Assembly: GCF_000632715.1 (NCBI RefSeq)
Contig: NZ_BAWO01000011.1
Span: forward strand, 1 to 64,000
Source of the DNA: Parageobacillus caldoxylosilyticus NBRC 107762
GTDB lineage: Bacteria; Bacillota; Bacilli; Bacillales; Anoxybacillaceae
Direction of reading: 5' to 3'
DNA length: 64,000 nucleotides
Numbering within the stretch: position 1 is the stretch's first letter; each line of letters starts with the position of its first letter. The notes under the pieces are model-generated. The model was given only the letters and a program-made list of their open reading frames with translations, was not told the DNA's origin and did not search any database. The translations under genes were made by a program, and so were the position numbers. This document shows positions 56,104-64,000 of the stretch, piece after piece.

Positions 56104-57021
56104 CTAGCTCTCTACCTCTGTCAGCGCTTTTTCAAGCTCATCAATACTGTCATATTTCTTCGCCCGGTCGATTTGTTTTTTCCGGATATGGAACTGTTTC
56201 ACCGCATAGTTCTTTAACATGTCGTAGTCTACTTCTAGCATCCGTTTCGACGCTAACATCCTTTTTTGTTGTTCTCCTAACGACACTAAATATTCGACAT
56301 AGCCGAAGGCATGTTCCCACAGTTCATCCATATAATCAATGAACACCTTATAATGGACATCATTGCCGGCAACAAGCCGCTGAATCGTGTAAATGCCAAA
56401 TTGGATATGACGCCCTTCGTCCATATTCAAGTAATCAATCCCTTGCAAAATCCCTGGAAACAATCCCGCTTTTTTAAAAATTTGCCGGAACGCATAGTAC
56501 CCTGATTCCGCAAGGGTCCCTTCGACAATCATGTTATACACGGTGGCCGCCCGAATGACCGCTTCTGGAGAATCATCTGTATTCAAGCGGTTCATCGACT
56601 CCGGCAGCGCTTCGTAAAAAATCCGTTTGTAACTGTCATTATGGAAAACCGAAAGGTCCATATCACCGACGCCGACCGCTTGCTGCCAGCGGGAAAACAT
56701 TTCCGCATGTTTCGCCTCGTCATGCAAAAAGGTAGTCAAAAACATCGTGTCTTCTAAACGGCCTTGGCGTGCCATCGCGTTAATCATCGGCAAAATATCT
56801 AGCGTCACCGCTTCTTCGCCAGCTGAAAAACCGGCGACAAGCGGCAATGAAGCGATTTTTTCTCCATCACTTAAACGTTGAAAATCTTCTTGGTCTTGGC
56901 TAAAGTCAATATCAGCCGGATTCCACTTTCCTTGTTTTTTCGCCTTTTCATACAATTTATACATTGGATGATCCCATTGAATCGTTCCTTTCACCGTTTG
57001 AAAACTTTCGTGGTAAAACAT
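56104..57021 (-). CDS. R2-like ligand-binding oxidase (R2lox), Mn/Fe type
   Basis: 305 residues from ATG at 57021 (AGGAGGGGG upstream). Ferritin-like fold closely resembling the structurally characterised G. kaustophilus R2loxI. All six metal ligands can be placed: Glu69, Glu102, His105, Glu167, Glu202, His205. Val72 and Tyr162, which form the ether cross-link in that protein, are also present. R2lox proteins bind a long-chain fatty acid at a Mn/Fe centre and activate oxygen; they are not ribonucleotide reductases, and older labels as 'R2 subunit' are wrong. Last gene of the run SDR-thiolase-UbiB-unknown-ADH-SCP2-ALDH-R2lox. Confidence 0.93.
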   Translation of the reverse strand: MFYHESFQTVKGTIQWDHPMYKLYEKAKKQGKWNPADIDFSQDQEDFQRLSDGEKIASLPLVAGFSAGEEAVTLDILPMINAMARQGRLEDTMFLTTFLHDEAKHAEMFSRWQQAVGVGDMDLSVFHNDSYKRIFYEALPESMNRLNTDDSPEAVIRAATVYNMIVEGTLAESGYYAFRQIFKKAGLFPGILQGIDYLNMDEGRHIQFGIYTIQRLVAGNDVHYKVFIDYMDELWEHAFGYVEYLVSLGEQQKRMLASKRMLEVDYDMLKNYAVKQFHIRKKQIDRAKKYDSIDELEKALTEVES

Positions 57022-57122
57022 TTTTCCCCCTCCTATCATTTTGAATAGAAACGATAAAGTACATTCCAATCGTTTGTCTGTCCAATGTAAACTTCCCATT
57101 TAAACCTTAACCTTGTATATGT

Positions 57123-58613
57123 TTAGAAAAACGTCATCGGTCGATCGTTCAAGTCGCAAATGACCGATTTCGTTTCCAAGTAACTATCGAGTGCCTGAAC
57201 GCCTAACTCGCGGCCAATGCCGCTCTGTTTATAGCCGCCAAATGGCAAGGTCGGAGAAAGCACTTGATAAGTATTAATCCATAATGTTCCACTTTTGATC
57301 CGCCGCGCCATGTTGAGTCCCCTTTTAATATCCCGTGTCCAAACCGCCGCCGCTAAGCCGTAAATCGTTTCATTGGCAATTTGTACGGCTTCATCATCGT
57401 CTTTAAACGGAATGACGCTCACAACGGGGCCGAAAATTTCTTCACAGGCAATCCGCATAGTCGGAGTAACGTCGGCAAAGACCGTCGGTTCGATAAAATA
57501 ACCATCAGTGAGTCCTTCGGGCACACGGCCTCCTGTTAATAACGTCGCCCCTTCTTCTTGGCCGATTTCAATATATTGTAAGATTTTCTCATGTTGAGTT
57601 TTGCTGATGACGGGACCAAGGTCGTTTCGCATGTCAGTGCCAGGCCCGACTTTTAACTTTTTCGCCTTTTCTACCAACTTTTCAACGAATGAATCATAGA
57701 CCGAATGATGAACCAAAATGCGGCTTCCCGCCTGACACACTTGCCCGGAATTATAAAAAACTCCAAACAGCGCACTTTTCGCTGCATCTTCGATATCGGC
57801 ATCGTCGAATATAATGTTCGGTGACTTGCCGCCAAGTTCTAAAGATACGCGCTTAATATACGGAGCGGCCGCTTGTAAAATATGCCGGCCGGTCGCTGTT
57901 TCTCCGGTAAAGGCAATTTTCGGAATCCTCGGATGTTTGACGATCGCCTTTCCCGCCTCATCCTTCCCCGGGAGGACGTTCAGCACCCCTTCGGGAACGC
58001 CTGCTTTCTGACACAACTCGGCCAGTTTTAATGCCGTTAACGGGGTTTCCGGCGCCGGCTTCAAAATCATCGTACACCCTGCCGCAAGGGCTGGTGCCAC
58101 CTTCCATGTTGGCATGAGCAGCGGGAAATTCCATGGGGTAATTAACCCGGCAACACCAATCGGTTCTTTCATCGTCCATGCCATATAATTCGGTGGTGCT
58201 CCGTTTAACGAAAACGGCAGCACGTCTCCTTGGGGCTGAATGACAAGTGAAGCAAAAAAGTCGAAACAATCGGCGGCCATCGGAATTTCCACGAACAACG
58301 CCATATTTAGCGGCATTCCGTTTTCGCGTGTCATTATGTGCGCCAACTCCATGTGGTGCTTACGGATTAAGTCAGCCACGTTCCGTAAAATTCTTCCCCG
58401 TTCAAGCGGAGGCATGGACAGCCACCTTCTGTCATGAAACGCCGCCTCAGCGCTTTTCACCGCCTCATCGACATCTCTCTCCCCCGCATTGGCGACACGC
58501 GCCGTGACTTTTCCTGTTGCCGGATCGATGACATCAAACGTTTCATCGGTCGCGGCCGGCCTCCATTCTCCATTCAAAAACACCCCGGCTTCTGTCGTTT
58601 CCATCGAAATCAT
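57123..58613 (-). CDS. NAD(P)-dependent aldehyde dehydrogenase
   Basis: 496 residues from ATG at 58613 (GGGTGG upstream; the longer frame reads into the intergenic region). Catalytic Cys in NSGQVCQAGSR, general base Glu in SLELGGKSPN, and cofactor segment ITPWNFPLLMPTWKVAPALA. Class similar to betaine/phenylacetaldehyde/fatty-aldehyde dehydrogenases; substrate open. Beside an alcohol dehydrogenase and R2lox it would complete alcohol to aldehyde to acid. Confidence 0.92.
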   Translation of the reverse strand: MISMETTEAGVFLNGEWRPAATDETFDVIDPATGKVTARVANAGERDVDEAVKSAEAAFHDRRWLSMPPLERGRILRNVADLIRKHHMELAHIMTRENGMPLNMALFVEIPMAADCFDFFASLVIQPQGDVLPFSLNGAPPNYMAWTMKEPIGVAGLITPWNFPLLMPTWKVAPALAAGCTMILKPAPETPLTALKLAELCQKAGVPEGVLNVLPGKDEAGKAIVKHPRIPKIAFTGETATGRHILQAAAPYIKRVSLELGGKSPNIIFDDADIEDAAKSALFGVFYNSGQVCQAGSRILVHHSVYDSFVEKLVEKAKKLKVGPGTDMRNDLGPVISKTQHEKILQYIEIGQEEGATLLTGGRVPEGLTDGYFIEPTVFADVTPTMRIACEEIFGPVVSVIPFKDDDEAVQIANETIYGLAAAVWTRDIKRGLNMARRIKSGTLWINTYQVLSPTLPFGGYKQSGIGRELGVQALDSYLETKSVICDLNDRPMTFF

Positions 58614-58715
58614 TGCAATGTTCCACCCCCAATGATTAATTTCGTATGAACGAGCAACGCACTTTTCGCTTCCCATGGGATCAAATTTGTGCAGAGGACC
58701 TACCCTCATTTCGTT

Positions 58716-59144
58716 TTAGGCCAACAAGTCTTCCCGGCCTAATTTCTTTAAATACTCGCGGTATGCCGGATAAATCGCATCCAATTGCGGCAACACTCTC
58801 AACGCGTTGGCCAACGGGCCTTGCACTTTAATTTGTTGGCGAGCTAGAGCCTGCTGCAAATCCAACTTTCCTAGCCAAAATTTATGGCCGACATCGGCGG
58901 TTTGTTCAAAAACAAGCTCCGGACGTAAATCATGATCCCCGCAAATCACTTTCAATCGGCCGTTTTCTTCCGCCCACGTAATCTTGCCTTCCGGCTGGTG
59001 AAACACGTACTGGACAAAGGCGTCGTACCCTTCGGATATTTCGGTAGAGGAAATCATTTCCTTTGATTCTTCCCTTTCAGCAACCTCTTCAAAAAATCCT
59101 CCGAGTATGGCATACAATTCTTTTTCATCTTTAAATAACGGCAT
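58716..59144 (-). CDS. SCP2-type sterol/lipid-binding protein
   Basis: 142 residues from ATG at 59144, which has GGGGG 8 nt upstream; an ATG at 59174 overlapping the ADH stop has no ribosome site. The C-terminal 100 residues have the SCP2 fold pattern: FHQPEGKITWAEENGRLKV, LRPELVFEQTADVGHKFWLGKLDLQQAL, then VQGPLANALRVLPQLD. Binds hydrophobic acyl or sterol-like ligands and may carry substrate to the oxidase or dehydrogenases. Confidence 0.8.
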   Translation of the reverse strand: MPLFKDEKELYAILGGFFEEVAEREESKEMISSTEISEGYDAFVQYVFHQPEGKITWAEENGRLKVICGDHDLRPELVFEQTADVGHKFWLGKLDLQQALARQQIKVQGPLANALRVLPQLDAIYPAYREYLKKLGREDLLA

Positions 59145-59170
59145 ATGTTCAACCCCCATTTCATAACCGA

Positions 59171-60274
59171 TCATTCAGCAAACCGAATGACGCCGCGGAT
59201 GTTTTTTCCCGCCTTCAACGCTTCAAATCCTTCATTAATTTGATCCAATGAATAAATTTGGCTCACTAACGGTTCCAGTTGTAATTTTCCGGCCGCATAT
59301 AAATCGAGCAGTTTTGGATAATCGACCGGAGGATTCCCTTGCCCAAGCCAAGATCCGGTCAATGTTTTCGATTGAGAAGGCAAGGAAAACGCATTGACGG
59401 CAACGTTTTCGTTTGGCGCGGCAATGCCGACGATCACCGTTGTTCCGGTTTTTCTCGTGATGTTATACGCTTCAGCCATCGTCTCTGGCCGACCGATGGC
59501 TTCAAACGCATAATCCACACCATGGCCATCCGTTAAATCTAGTACGGCGCTGACAACATCTTCTTCACCGGCATTGATCGTATGCGTCGCCCCAAACTTT
59601 TTCGTCATGGCTAACTTTTCTGGCACAATGTCAATGGCAATAATTTGCTTAGCCCCGGACAAGGCGGCTCCTTGAATGACATTAAATCCAACGCCGCCGG
59701 CACCGATCACCGCCACCGTGCTTCCCGGCTCCACTTTCGCCGTCTTGATGACCGCGCCGACACCAGTCATGACGCTACAGCCGACAAGCGCCGCCAATTC
59801 AAACGGAACGTCGGCTCGAATCGGGATCGCTGCTCGTTCAGGAACGACCGTATACTCACTGAACGTTCCTATGGAAAGGAATTGGTAGACCGGCTTCCCA
59901 CCAAGCGAAAAACGCGTCGTTCCATCAGGCATCGTTCCCATTGCTGTTAATTTAGCCGCTTCATCACACATGTCGGGCCGCCCGATTTGACAATAGTAGC
60001 ACGTCCCGCACGATGGCACCCAGTTTAGCACAACGTGATCGCCAGCTTTCACACTCATAACTCCTTCACCAACAGCATCGACCACTCCGGCCCCTTCATG
60101 GCCGAGAACGATCGGCACCGGCAATGGCAAATGTGCATTAACAACATGCAAATCGCTATGGCAAATGCCGGCCGCTTTCATTTTCACCCGAACTTCGCCT
60201 TTGCGGGGCGGTTCAAGTTCGACATGTTCAATTCGCAGTTGTTCACCATAATGGTGTAGGACAGCTGCTTTCAA
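59171..60274 (-). CDS. zinc-dependent alcohol dehydrogenase
   Basis: 367 residues of the MDR family. Catalytic zinc ligands Cys38 and His59 (GICHSDLH; GHEGAG) with the third Cys in LVGCSVMTG. Structural zinc Cys89, Cys92, Cys95, Cys103. NAD site VIGAGGVGFNVIQGA followed by acidic Asp in IAIDIVPEK, favouring NAD. Resembles long-chain or NDMA-type class III relatives. 26 nt ahead of the SCP2-type gene. Confidence 0.93.
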   Translation of the reverse strand: MKAAVLHHYGEQLRIEHVELEPPRKGEVRVKMKAAGICHSDLHVVNAHLPLPVPIVLGHEGAGVVDAVGEGVMSVKAGDHVVLNWVPSCGTCYYCQIGRPDMCDEAAKLTAMGTMPDGTTRFSLGGKPVYQFLSIGTFSEYTVVPERAAIPIRADVPFELAALVGCSVMTGVGAVIKTAKVEPGSTVAVIGAGGVGFNVIQGAALSGAKQIIAIDIVPEKLAMTKKFGATHTINAGEEDVVSAVLDLTDGHGVDYAFEAIGRPETMAEAYNITRKTGTTVIVGIAAPNENVAVNAFSLPSQSKTLTGSWLGQGNPPVDYPKLLDLYAAGKLQLEPLVSQIYSLDQINEGFEALKAGKNIRGVIRFAE

Positions 60275-60340
60275 TCCTTTCCCCCCTTTTTTCCGTCATG
60301 AAAAACAATCGATTGCTTTCTCGTTGTCATCACGGTTGTT

Positions 60341-60658
60341 TTACAGTTTTTCTAACTCCTCCACTTTTCGTCTGTCCTCATGGCGCAAGGCGTTCAAATA
60401 CGCTTCCCACTGTTCTTTCAAAGCCGCTCTCATTCTTAAAAGCCCGATAACAAGCGGCCGTGTCGAATGATCATTCAAAAATACTTCTCTCAACACATCG
60501 TTAATGTCTTCTTTCTTTCCCGGAATGCCGTGATCTCTGCCGTATAACAAATGCTCTTCTAAAATCCGTTGAATTTGCGGATTTCCAGGGCCGCCGCTTT
60601 GCCGATAAAACGCTGAAATTCGTTGCGACATCGTGGCCATTTTCCGGTCTTCTTTCAA
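60341..60658 (-). CDS. unknown 105-residue protein of the R2lox cluster
   Basis: Starts with TTG at 60658 after GGAGGTGGAG. Reads MKEDRKMATMSQRISAFYRQ, then GGPGNPQIQRILEEHLLYG and a helical C-terminal half with alternating acidic and basic residues. No membrane span and no Cys/His site. 34 nt after the UbiB-type gene, so in the same transcript. Not recognised; small helical partner protein is the best description. Confidence 0.75.
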   Translation of the reverse strand: MKEDRKMATMSQRISAFYRQSGGPGNPQIQRILEEHLLYGRDHGIPGKKEDINDVLREVFLNDHSTRPLVIGLLRMRAALKEQWEAYLNALRHEDRRKVEELEKL

Positions 60659-60692
60659 TGTCGCTCCACCTCCTTCTATGAAAAGATGGACG

Positions 60693-62450
60693 TTAAAACA
60701 ACGATCGATGTTTTCTTGTACGGAACAAGCGCCAAATCAGGAAGATAACGAGAATGATTGAGACGGTCAATCCGACGTTGGCAATCGTTTCCTTACTCAT
60801 CCATAGAAATGTCCCGTTCGGAATGCTCGAGATAATGAAACCGCTTGCAACAATAATGGCAAACGTGACAAGCGCCAATGCCAACCGATTCGCTATTTGG
60901 TTTAATATATTGCGGATCACCGGATCAGGTTGGATTTGCATATTGAGCCGCAATTTATTATCCGCCAAAATTTCCATCACTTTATTGAAGCGGCGTGGGA
61001 ATGTCGCCACCATTTCAGACGACTCAGCTAACAAACTGGCGTTGGCTCGAAAATTAAATCGCTTGCTAAGTATACTTTTCAAAATAGGGATTTCATAAGC
61101 CTCGACGACTTGGCCGTAAGAGATTTCCGGGCAAATCCAGCGCGCTGTTCCTTCTGTCGCGGAAAACCCTTTTGCCCATAGCGCCAAACCATTCGGAATT
61201 TTGCAATAGTTTTTGATTCCGATGGATATCGCTTCGAGTACGAGACGGCCATAATTATAACGAGAGCTTCCTTGATGGGCGGAGACGTAATTCAAAACAA
61301 GTGTCCTTAATTCGTCTTTTACTTTGACGACATCGGTATAAATCGTCGGGGTCACGAGCTCCATAAACACTTCAGCGGCATCTTCGGCTTGGTTTAACTG
61401 GATATGCATAATCACCCGCATCAAAATTTGCGTCATAATGCTGTCTATGCGTCCGGTCATTCCCCAGTCAATGATGACCGCTTTTTTCGTATGTTTATTG
61501 ATCATGATGTTCGATCCGTGGGCATCGGCATGGTAATGGCCGTCTAGCATCGTTTGAACGTAATGATGGACGAGGTCGATCATAATTTTTACCCGTTCTT
61601 CAAAGGTGAAAAAGTCAACCGGGAAATCTTTAATAAGCCATCCATCAATGTATTCCATGATTAGAACGTTTTTCGTCGCCTCATACACTTCAGGAACGTC
61701 AACATATTCTGATTTTTTCCCGTATTTTTTCTTCATCTCCCTCATTTTTCGGGCTTCTTCCATCATGTCCAACTCATCCATCGCACTGCTGTAATAGTCT
61801 TGAACCAATTCTCTGAAATCGAGCGCCGCTTGCAGTTCGGGCGGTAAACGTTTTTGCAGCCACGACGCCATCTTCTTAATGACAATAATGTCGGTTTGAA
61901 ACAGTTTCTCTACAGTGGGGCGCACAACTTTCAACGCCACCATTGGCCCGCCTTTCAATTTGGCCTTATACACTTGGGCGAGCGAAGCCGAACCGAGAGG
62001 CTCTTCGTCAATCCATTCAAACGTGTTCGCCCCGTCGGGAAGTTCCTTCTCGATGATATATTGAATCTTGGAAAACTCGATTGGCGGCACTTTATCTAAT
62101 AATTTCTCCAATTCAAGGGTAATCGGTTCGGGCAATAAATCTTGGCGGGTCACTAACACTTGGCCGAGCTTGATAAACGTTGGTCCTAACTCTTCAAAAG
62201 CCAACCTCAATCGTTTCCCGATTTTCCACAAGTATTCGTTTTCGTGTTGGCTGAGCTTTCGTTTCCCGGCCAATTTTTTGGCCATTACATCTTTGATGAG
62301 CATACCTAAGCCGTTTTTGGCAAAGACGGAAATAATTTTCCGACTCCGCTTTCCTATTGTAATCTCCGCAATTTCCTTCTCAATGGCTTCGCCGACTGCC
62401 GATAAGGCCGAGAGACACTCTGGACCTGTCTTTTCGACGGAAGCGTTCAA
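60693..62450 (-). CDS. UbiB/AarF (ADCK) family atypical kinase
   Basis: 585 residues, TTG start after GGAGGG. Family-specific KxGQ motif at Lys94-Gln97 (FIKLGQ), ATP-binding VALKVV, catalytic HADAHGSNIMIN and metal-binding DWG (VIIDWGMTG). Two C-terminal spans (VTFAIIVASGFIIS; VSIILVIFLIW). UbiB proteins support quinone synthesis or lipid handling by an ATPase activity. Bacillaceae use menaquinone, and this copy sits among lipid genes, so a lipid-extraction role is a reasonable inference. Confidence 0.9.
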   Translation of the reverse strand: MNASVEKTGPECLSALSAVGEAIEKEIAEITIGKRSRKIISVFAKNGLGMLIKDVMAKKLAGKRKLSQHENEYLWKIGKRLRLAFEELGPTFIKLGQVLVTRQDLLPEPITLELEKLLDKVPPIEFSKIQYIIEKELPDGANTFEWIDEEPLGSASLAQVYKAKLKGGPMVALKVVRPTVEKLFQTDIIVIKKMASWLQKRLPPELQAALDFRELVQDYYSSAMDELDMMEEARKMREMKKKYGKKSEYVDVPEVYEATKNVLIMEYIDGWLIKDFPVDFFTFEERVKIMIDLVHHYVQTMLDGHYHADAHGSNIMINKHTKKAVIIDWGMTGRIDSIMTQILMRVIMHIQLNQAEDAAEVFMELVTPTIYTDVVKVKDELRTLVLNYVSAHQGSSRYNYGRLVLEAISIGIKNYCKIPNGLALWAKGFSATEGTARWICPEISYGQVVEAYEIPILKSILSKRFNFRANASLLAESSEMVATFPRRFNKVMEILADNKLRLNMQIQPDPVIRNILNQIANRLALALVTFAIIVASGFIISSIPNGTFLWMSKETIANVGLTVSIILVIFLIWRLFRTRKHRSLF

Positions 62451-62492
62451 ACCGTATCCCTCCCTTCCTGTCTATTCATGCGTCCTCGACCG

Positions 62493-63638
62493 TTACAATC
62501 TCTCAATGATCGTTGCCGTCGCCATGCCAAAACCGATGCACATCACTTGCAGCCCGTATTTCCCGTCCATATCTTCCAATTGATGAAGTAATGTCGTCTG
62601 AATGCGCGCCCCACTCGCGCCGAGCGGATGCCCAAGCGCAATAGCTCCGCCCCGCGGATTGACCTTTCTCATGTCTGGCTCAAGTTCACGTTCCCACGCT
62701 TTGACGACGGAAGCGAACGCTTCGTTCACTTCGATGACGTCCATTTGCTCCAAAGTGAGCCCCGCTTTATGTAATACTTTCCGTGTAGCGGGAATAATCC
62801 CCGTTAACATCATCACTGGATCTTCGCCGACCACCGCCCGGGCGACGATGCGCGCCCGCGGCTTAAGACCGAGCGCTTTTGCTTTTTCTTCTGACATGAG
62901 CAGCAGCCCCGCTGCCCCGTCGCTTACTTGGCTGGAATTTCCTGCTGTCACTACACCGCTGTTCGGCTGGAACGACGGCGTCAGTCCGGCTAATTTCTCC
63001 ATTGACGTATCTCTGCGAATCCCTTCATCTTTATCAAAAATGAACGGTCCGTCTTCCCCTTTCACCTCGATCGGGATAATTTCCCGTTGAAACCACCCTT
63101 TATCGGTCGCCTCTGCCGCTTTTTGATGGCTTTGAAGCGAAAATTCATCCAATTCCTCGCGGGAGAGGTTCCATTTTTTCGCGATCATTTCAGCGGATAT
63201 CCCTTGTGGGACAATGTTGTACTTACTCGTTAAGTTTTTGCTAAATCTTCCCATATCGCTTCCCATCGGTACTCTTGTCATGCTTTCCACACCGCAAGCG
63301 ATTGCAATATCGATATCGCCAGCGAGAATGGCTTGTGCCGCTGTATGAATGGCTTGCTGGCTCGAGCCGCACATGCGATTTAGCGAAAAAGACGGCACTT
63401 CCACTGGAAACCCGGCTGCAAGTACGGCTTGCCGCCCAATGTTTCCGCCTTGCTCCCCCGTCATCGTGACACATCCGACGACTACATCTTCCACGGAACC
63501 CGCTTCAATTCCGTTTCGTTGTACGAGTGCCTGAAGAACTGGAACAAGCAAATCAACCGGATGCATGTTCGATAAGGAGCCTTTGCGGCGGCCGATGGCC
63601 GTACGTACAGCGTCGACAATCACGACTTCTGGCATCAT
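62493..63638 (-). CDS. thiolase (acetyl-CoA acyltransferase)
   Basis: 381 residues from one of two adjacent ATGs (63638/63635) behind AGGAGGAGG. Nucleophilic Cys in LNRMCGSSQQAI, VNEAFAS, GHPLGASGAR, and final Cys in VMCIGFGMA. Degradative thiolase I/II type, cleaving 3-ketoacyl-CoA. Follows the SDR by 19 nt. Confidence 0.93.
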   Translation of the reverse strand: MMPEVVIVDAVRTAIGRRKGSLSNMHPVDLLVPVLQALVQRNGIEAGSVEDVVVGCVTMTGEQGGNIGRQAVLAAGFPVEVPSFSLNRMCGSSQQAIHTAAQAILAGDIDIAIACGVESMTRVPMGSDMGRFSKNLTSKYNIVPQGISAEMIAKKWNLSREELDEFSLQSHQKAAEATDKGWFQREIIPIEVKGEDGPFIFDKDEGIRRDTSMEKLAGLTPSFQPNSGVVTAGNSSQVSDGAAGLLLMSEEKAKALGLKPRARIVARAVVGEDPVMMLTGIIPATRKVLHKAGLTLEQMDVIEVNEAFASVVKAWERELEPDMRKVNPRGGAIALGHPLGASGARIQTTLLHQLEDMDGKYGLQVMCIGFGMATATIIERL

Positions 63639-63657
63639 ATCCTCCTCCTTTCTCCTG

Positions 63658-64000
63658 TTAAAATGTAAACAGCTCGATGCCCCCAGACACATTCAATCCA
63701 ATCCCCGTGATATATTTCGCTTTGTCGGAACAGAGGAAGGTGATGGCATTGGCAATATCCTCCGGTTCTCCGGGACGCTTAAACGCCGTCCGTTGAATCA
63801 TTCGTTCGTTCATTTTTGGATTGCCCATGCGGAACGCTTCTGTATTAATGATCCCGGGGACAATGGCATTGACCGTAATCCCGTAGCGCGCTCCTTCCAA
63901 CGCCATACTTTTCGTAAAGCTGAGCAACGCACCTTTTGTCGCGGAATAGCTGGCTTGGCCGAATCCGCCAAGCGTTCCGGCGACCGAAGACATATTGATA
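63658..64000 (-). CDS. SDR family oxidoreductase, FabG-like (start outside window)
   Basis: 113 C-terminal codons. Catalytic YSATK (GQASYSATKGALLS) preceded by the Ser in MSSVAG, then GITVNAIVPGIINTE and the C-terminal GIGLNVSGGIE. A 3-hydroxyacyl-CoA or 3-ketoacyl reductase by type. Most upstream visible gene of the cluster; the operon continues beyond the edge. Confidence 0.88.
   Translation of the reverse strand, partial: INMSSVAGTLGGFGQASYSATKGALLSFTKSMALEGARYGITVNAIVPGIINTEAFRMGNPKMNERMIQRTAFKRPGEPEDIANAITFLCSDKAKYITGIGLNVSGGIELFTF

Noticed and set aside
56005-56217. 70-codon plus-strand frame at the end of the R2lox gene
   Set aside because: Most of it is antisense to R2lox and it has no ribosome site.
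56104-57021. Ribonucleotide reductase beta subunit as identity of the oxidase gene
   Set aside because: Metal ligands and the Val/Tyr cross-link pair match R2lox, and no nrdA/nrdE gene lies nearby.

Overview
The window is a chromosomal segment of a thermophilic Bacillaceae, almost certainly Geobacillus or Parageobacillus. Three things point there. The 876-residue DNA polymerase I closely resembles the Geobacillus stearothermophilus enzyme and, like it, has lost the 3'-5' exonuclease residues. The gene order follows the Bacillus subtilis thrS-to-moaB region almost gene for gene. Many proteins (PfkA, Pyk, IF3, R2lox) look like Geobacillus versions. Base composition by eye is moderate, which fits Parageobacillus somewhat better than the high-GC Geobacillus species.

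Layout. 1-0.6 kb: the cut-off start of a TnpB-like gene with an SOS-type operator, and a 32-residue membrane peptide. 0.6-4.9 kb: a methyltransferase, an M42 peptidase (ysdC), a dUTPase, ysdA, and the infC-rpmI-rplT operon with its leader attenuator. 5-11 kb: thrS with a T-box, then ytxC-dnaI-dnaB-nrdR (replication restart/initiation). 11-18 kb: speD, gapB, coaE, mutM, polA. 18-24.6 kb: phoPR, a MaoC-type protein and the TCA genes citZ-icd-mdh. 24.6-32.4 kb: ytwI, ytvI, fxsA, glycolytic pfkA-pyk, accD-accA and a FadR-type regulator. 32.4-41.5 kb: dnaE, the sporulation pair ytrH-ytrI, nrnA, ytpI, ytoI, ytkL and an M24 peptidase. 41.5-47.4 kb: ald, an SDR, a small acidic protein, a universal stress protein and argG-argH. 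47.4-50.2 kb: a small unknown protein, an acyl-CoA synthetase and moaB.

In B. subtilis the order runs argG-moaB-ackA. Here an accessory block begins instead (50.2-64 kb), still open at the right edge. Read on the minus strand it holds an SDR, a thiolase, a UbiB/AarF kinase-like protein, an unknown 105-residue protein, a zinc alcohol dehydrogenase, an SCP2-type lipid carrier, an aldehyde dehydrogenase and an R2-like ligand-binding oxidase (R2lox) with every metal ligand and the Val/Tyr cross-link pair intact. After a gap come three envelope genes: a DUF6230-like anchored protein, a large membrane protein ending in a DUF6114-like segment, and a secreted DUF6230-like domain fused to a long coiled coil. 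A LuxR-type regulator faces them. I read this as an oxidative lipid-modifying or lipid-degrading system with its own envelope proteins. The families are known, but I know of no described function for this combination.

The other standout is the ald leader. A 69-nt, 14-bp hairpin sits exactly between the Shine-Dalgarno and the start codon. Looping it out would leave normal spacing.
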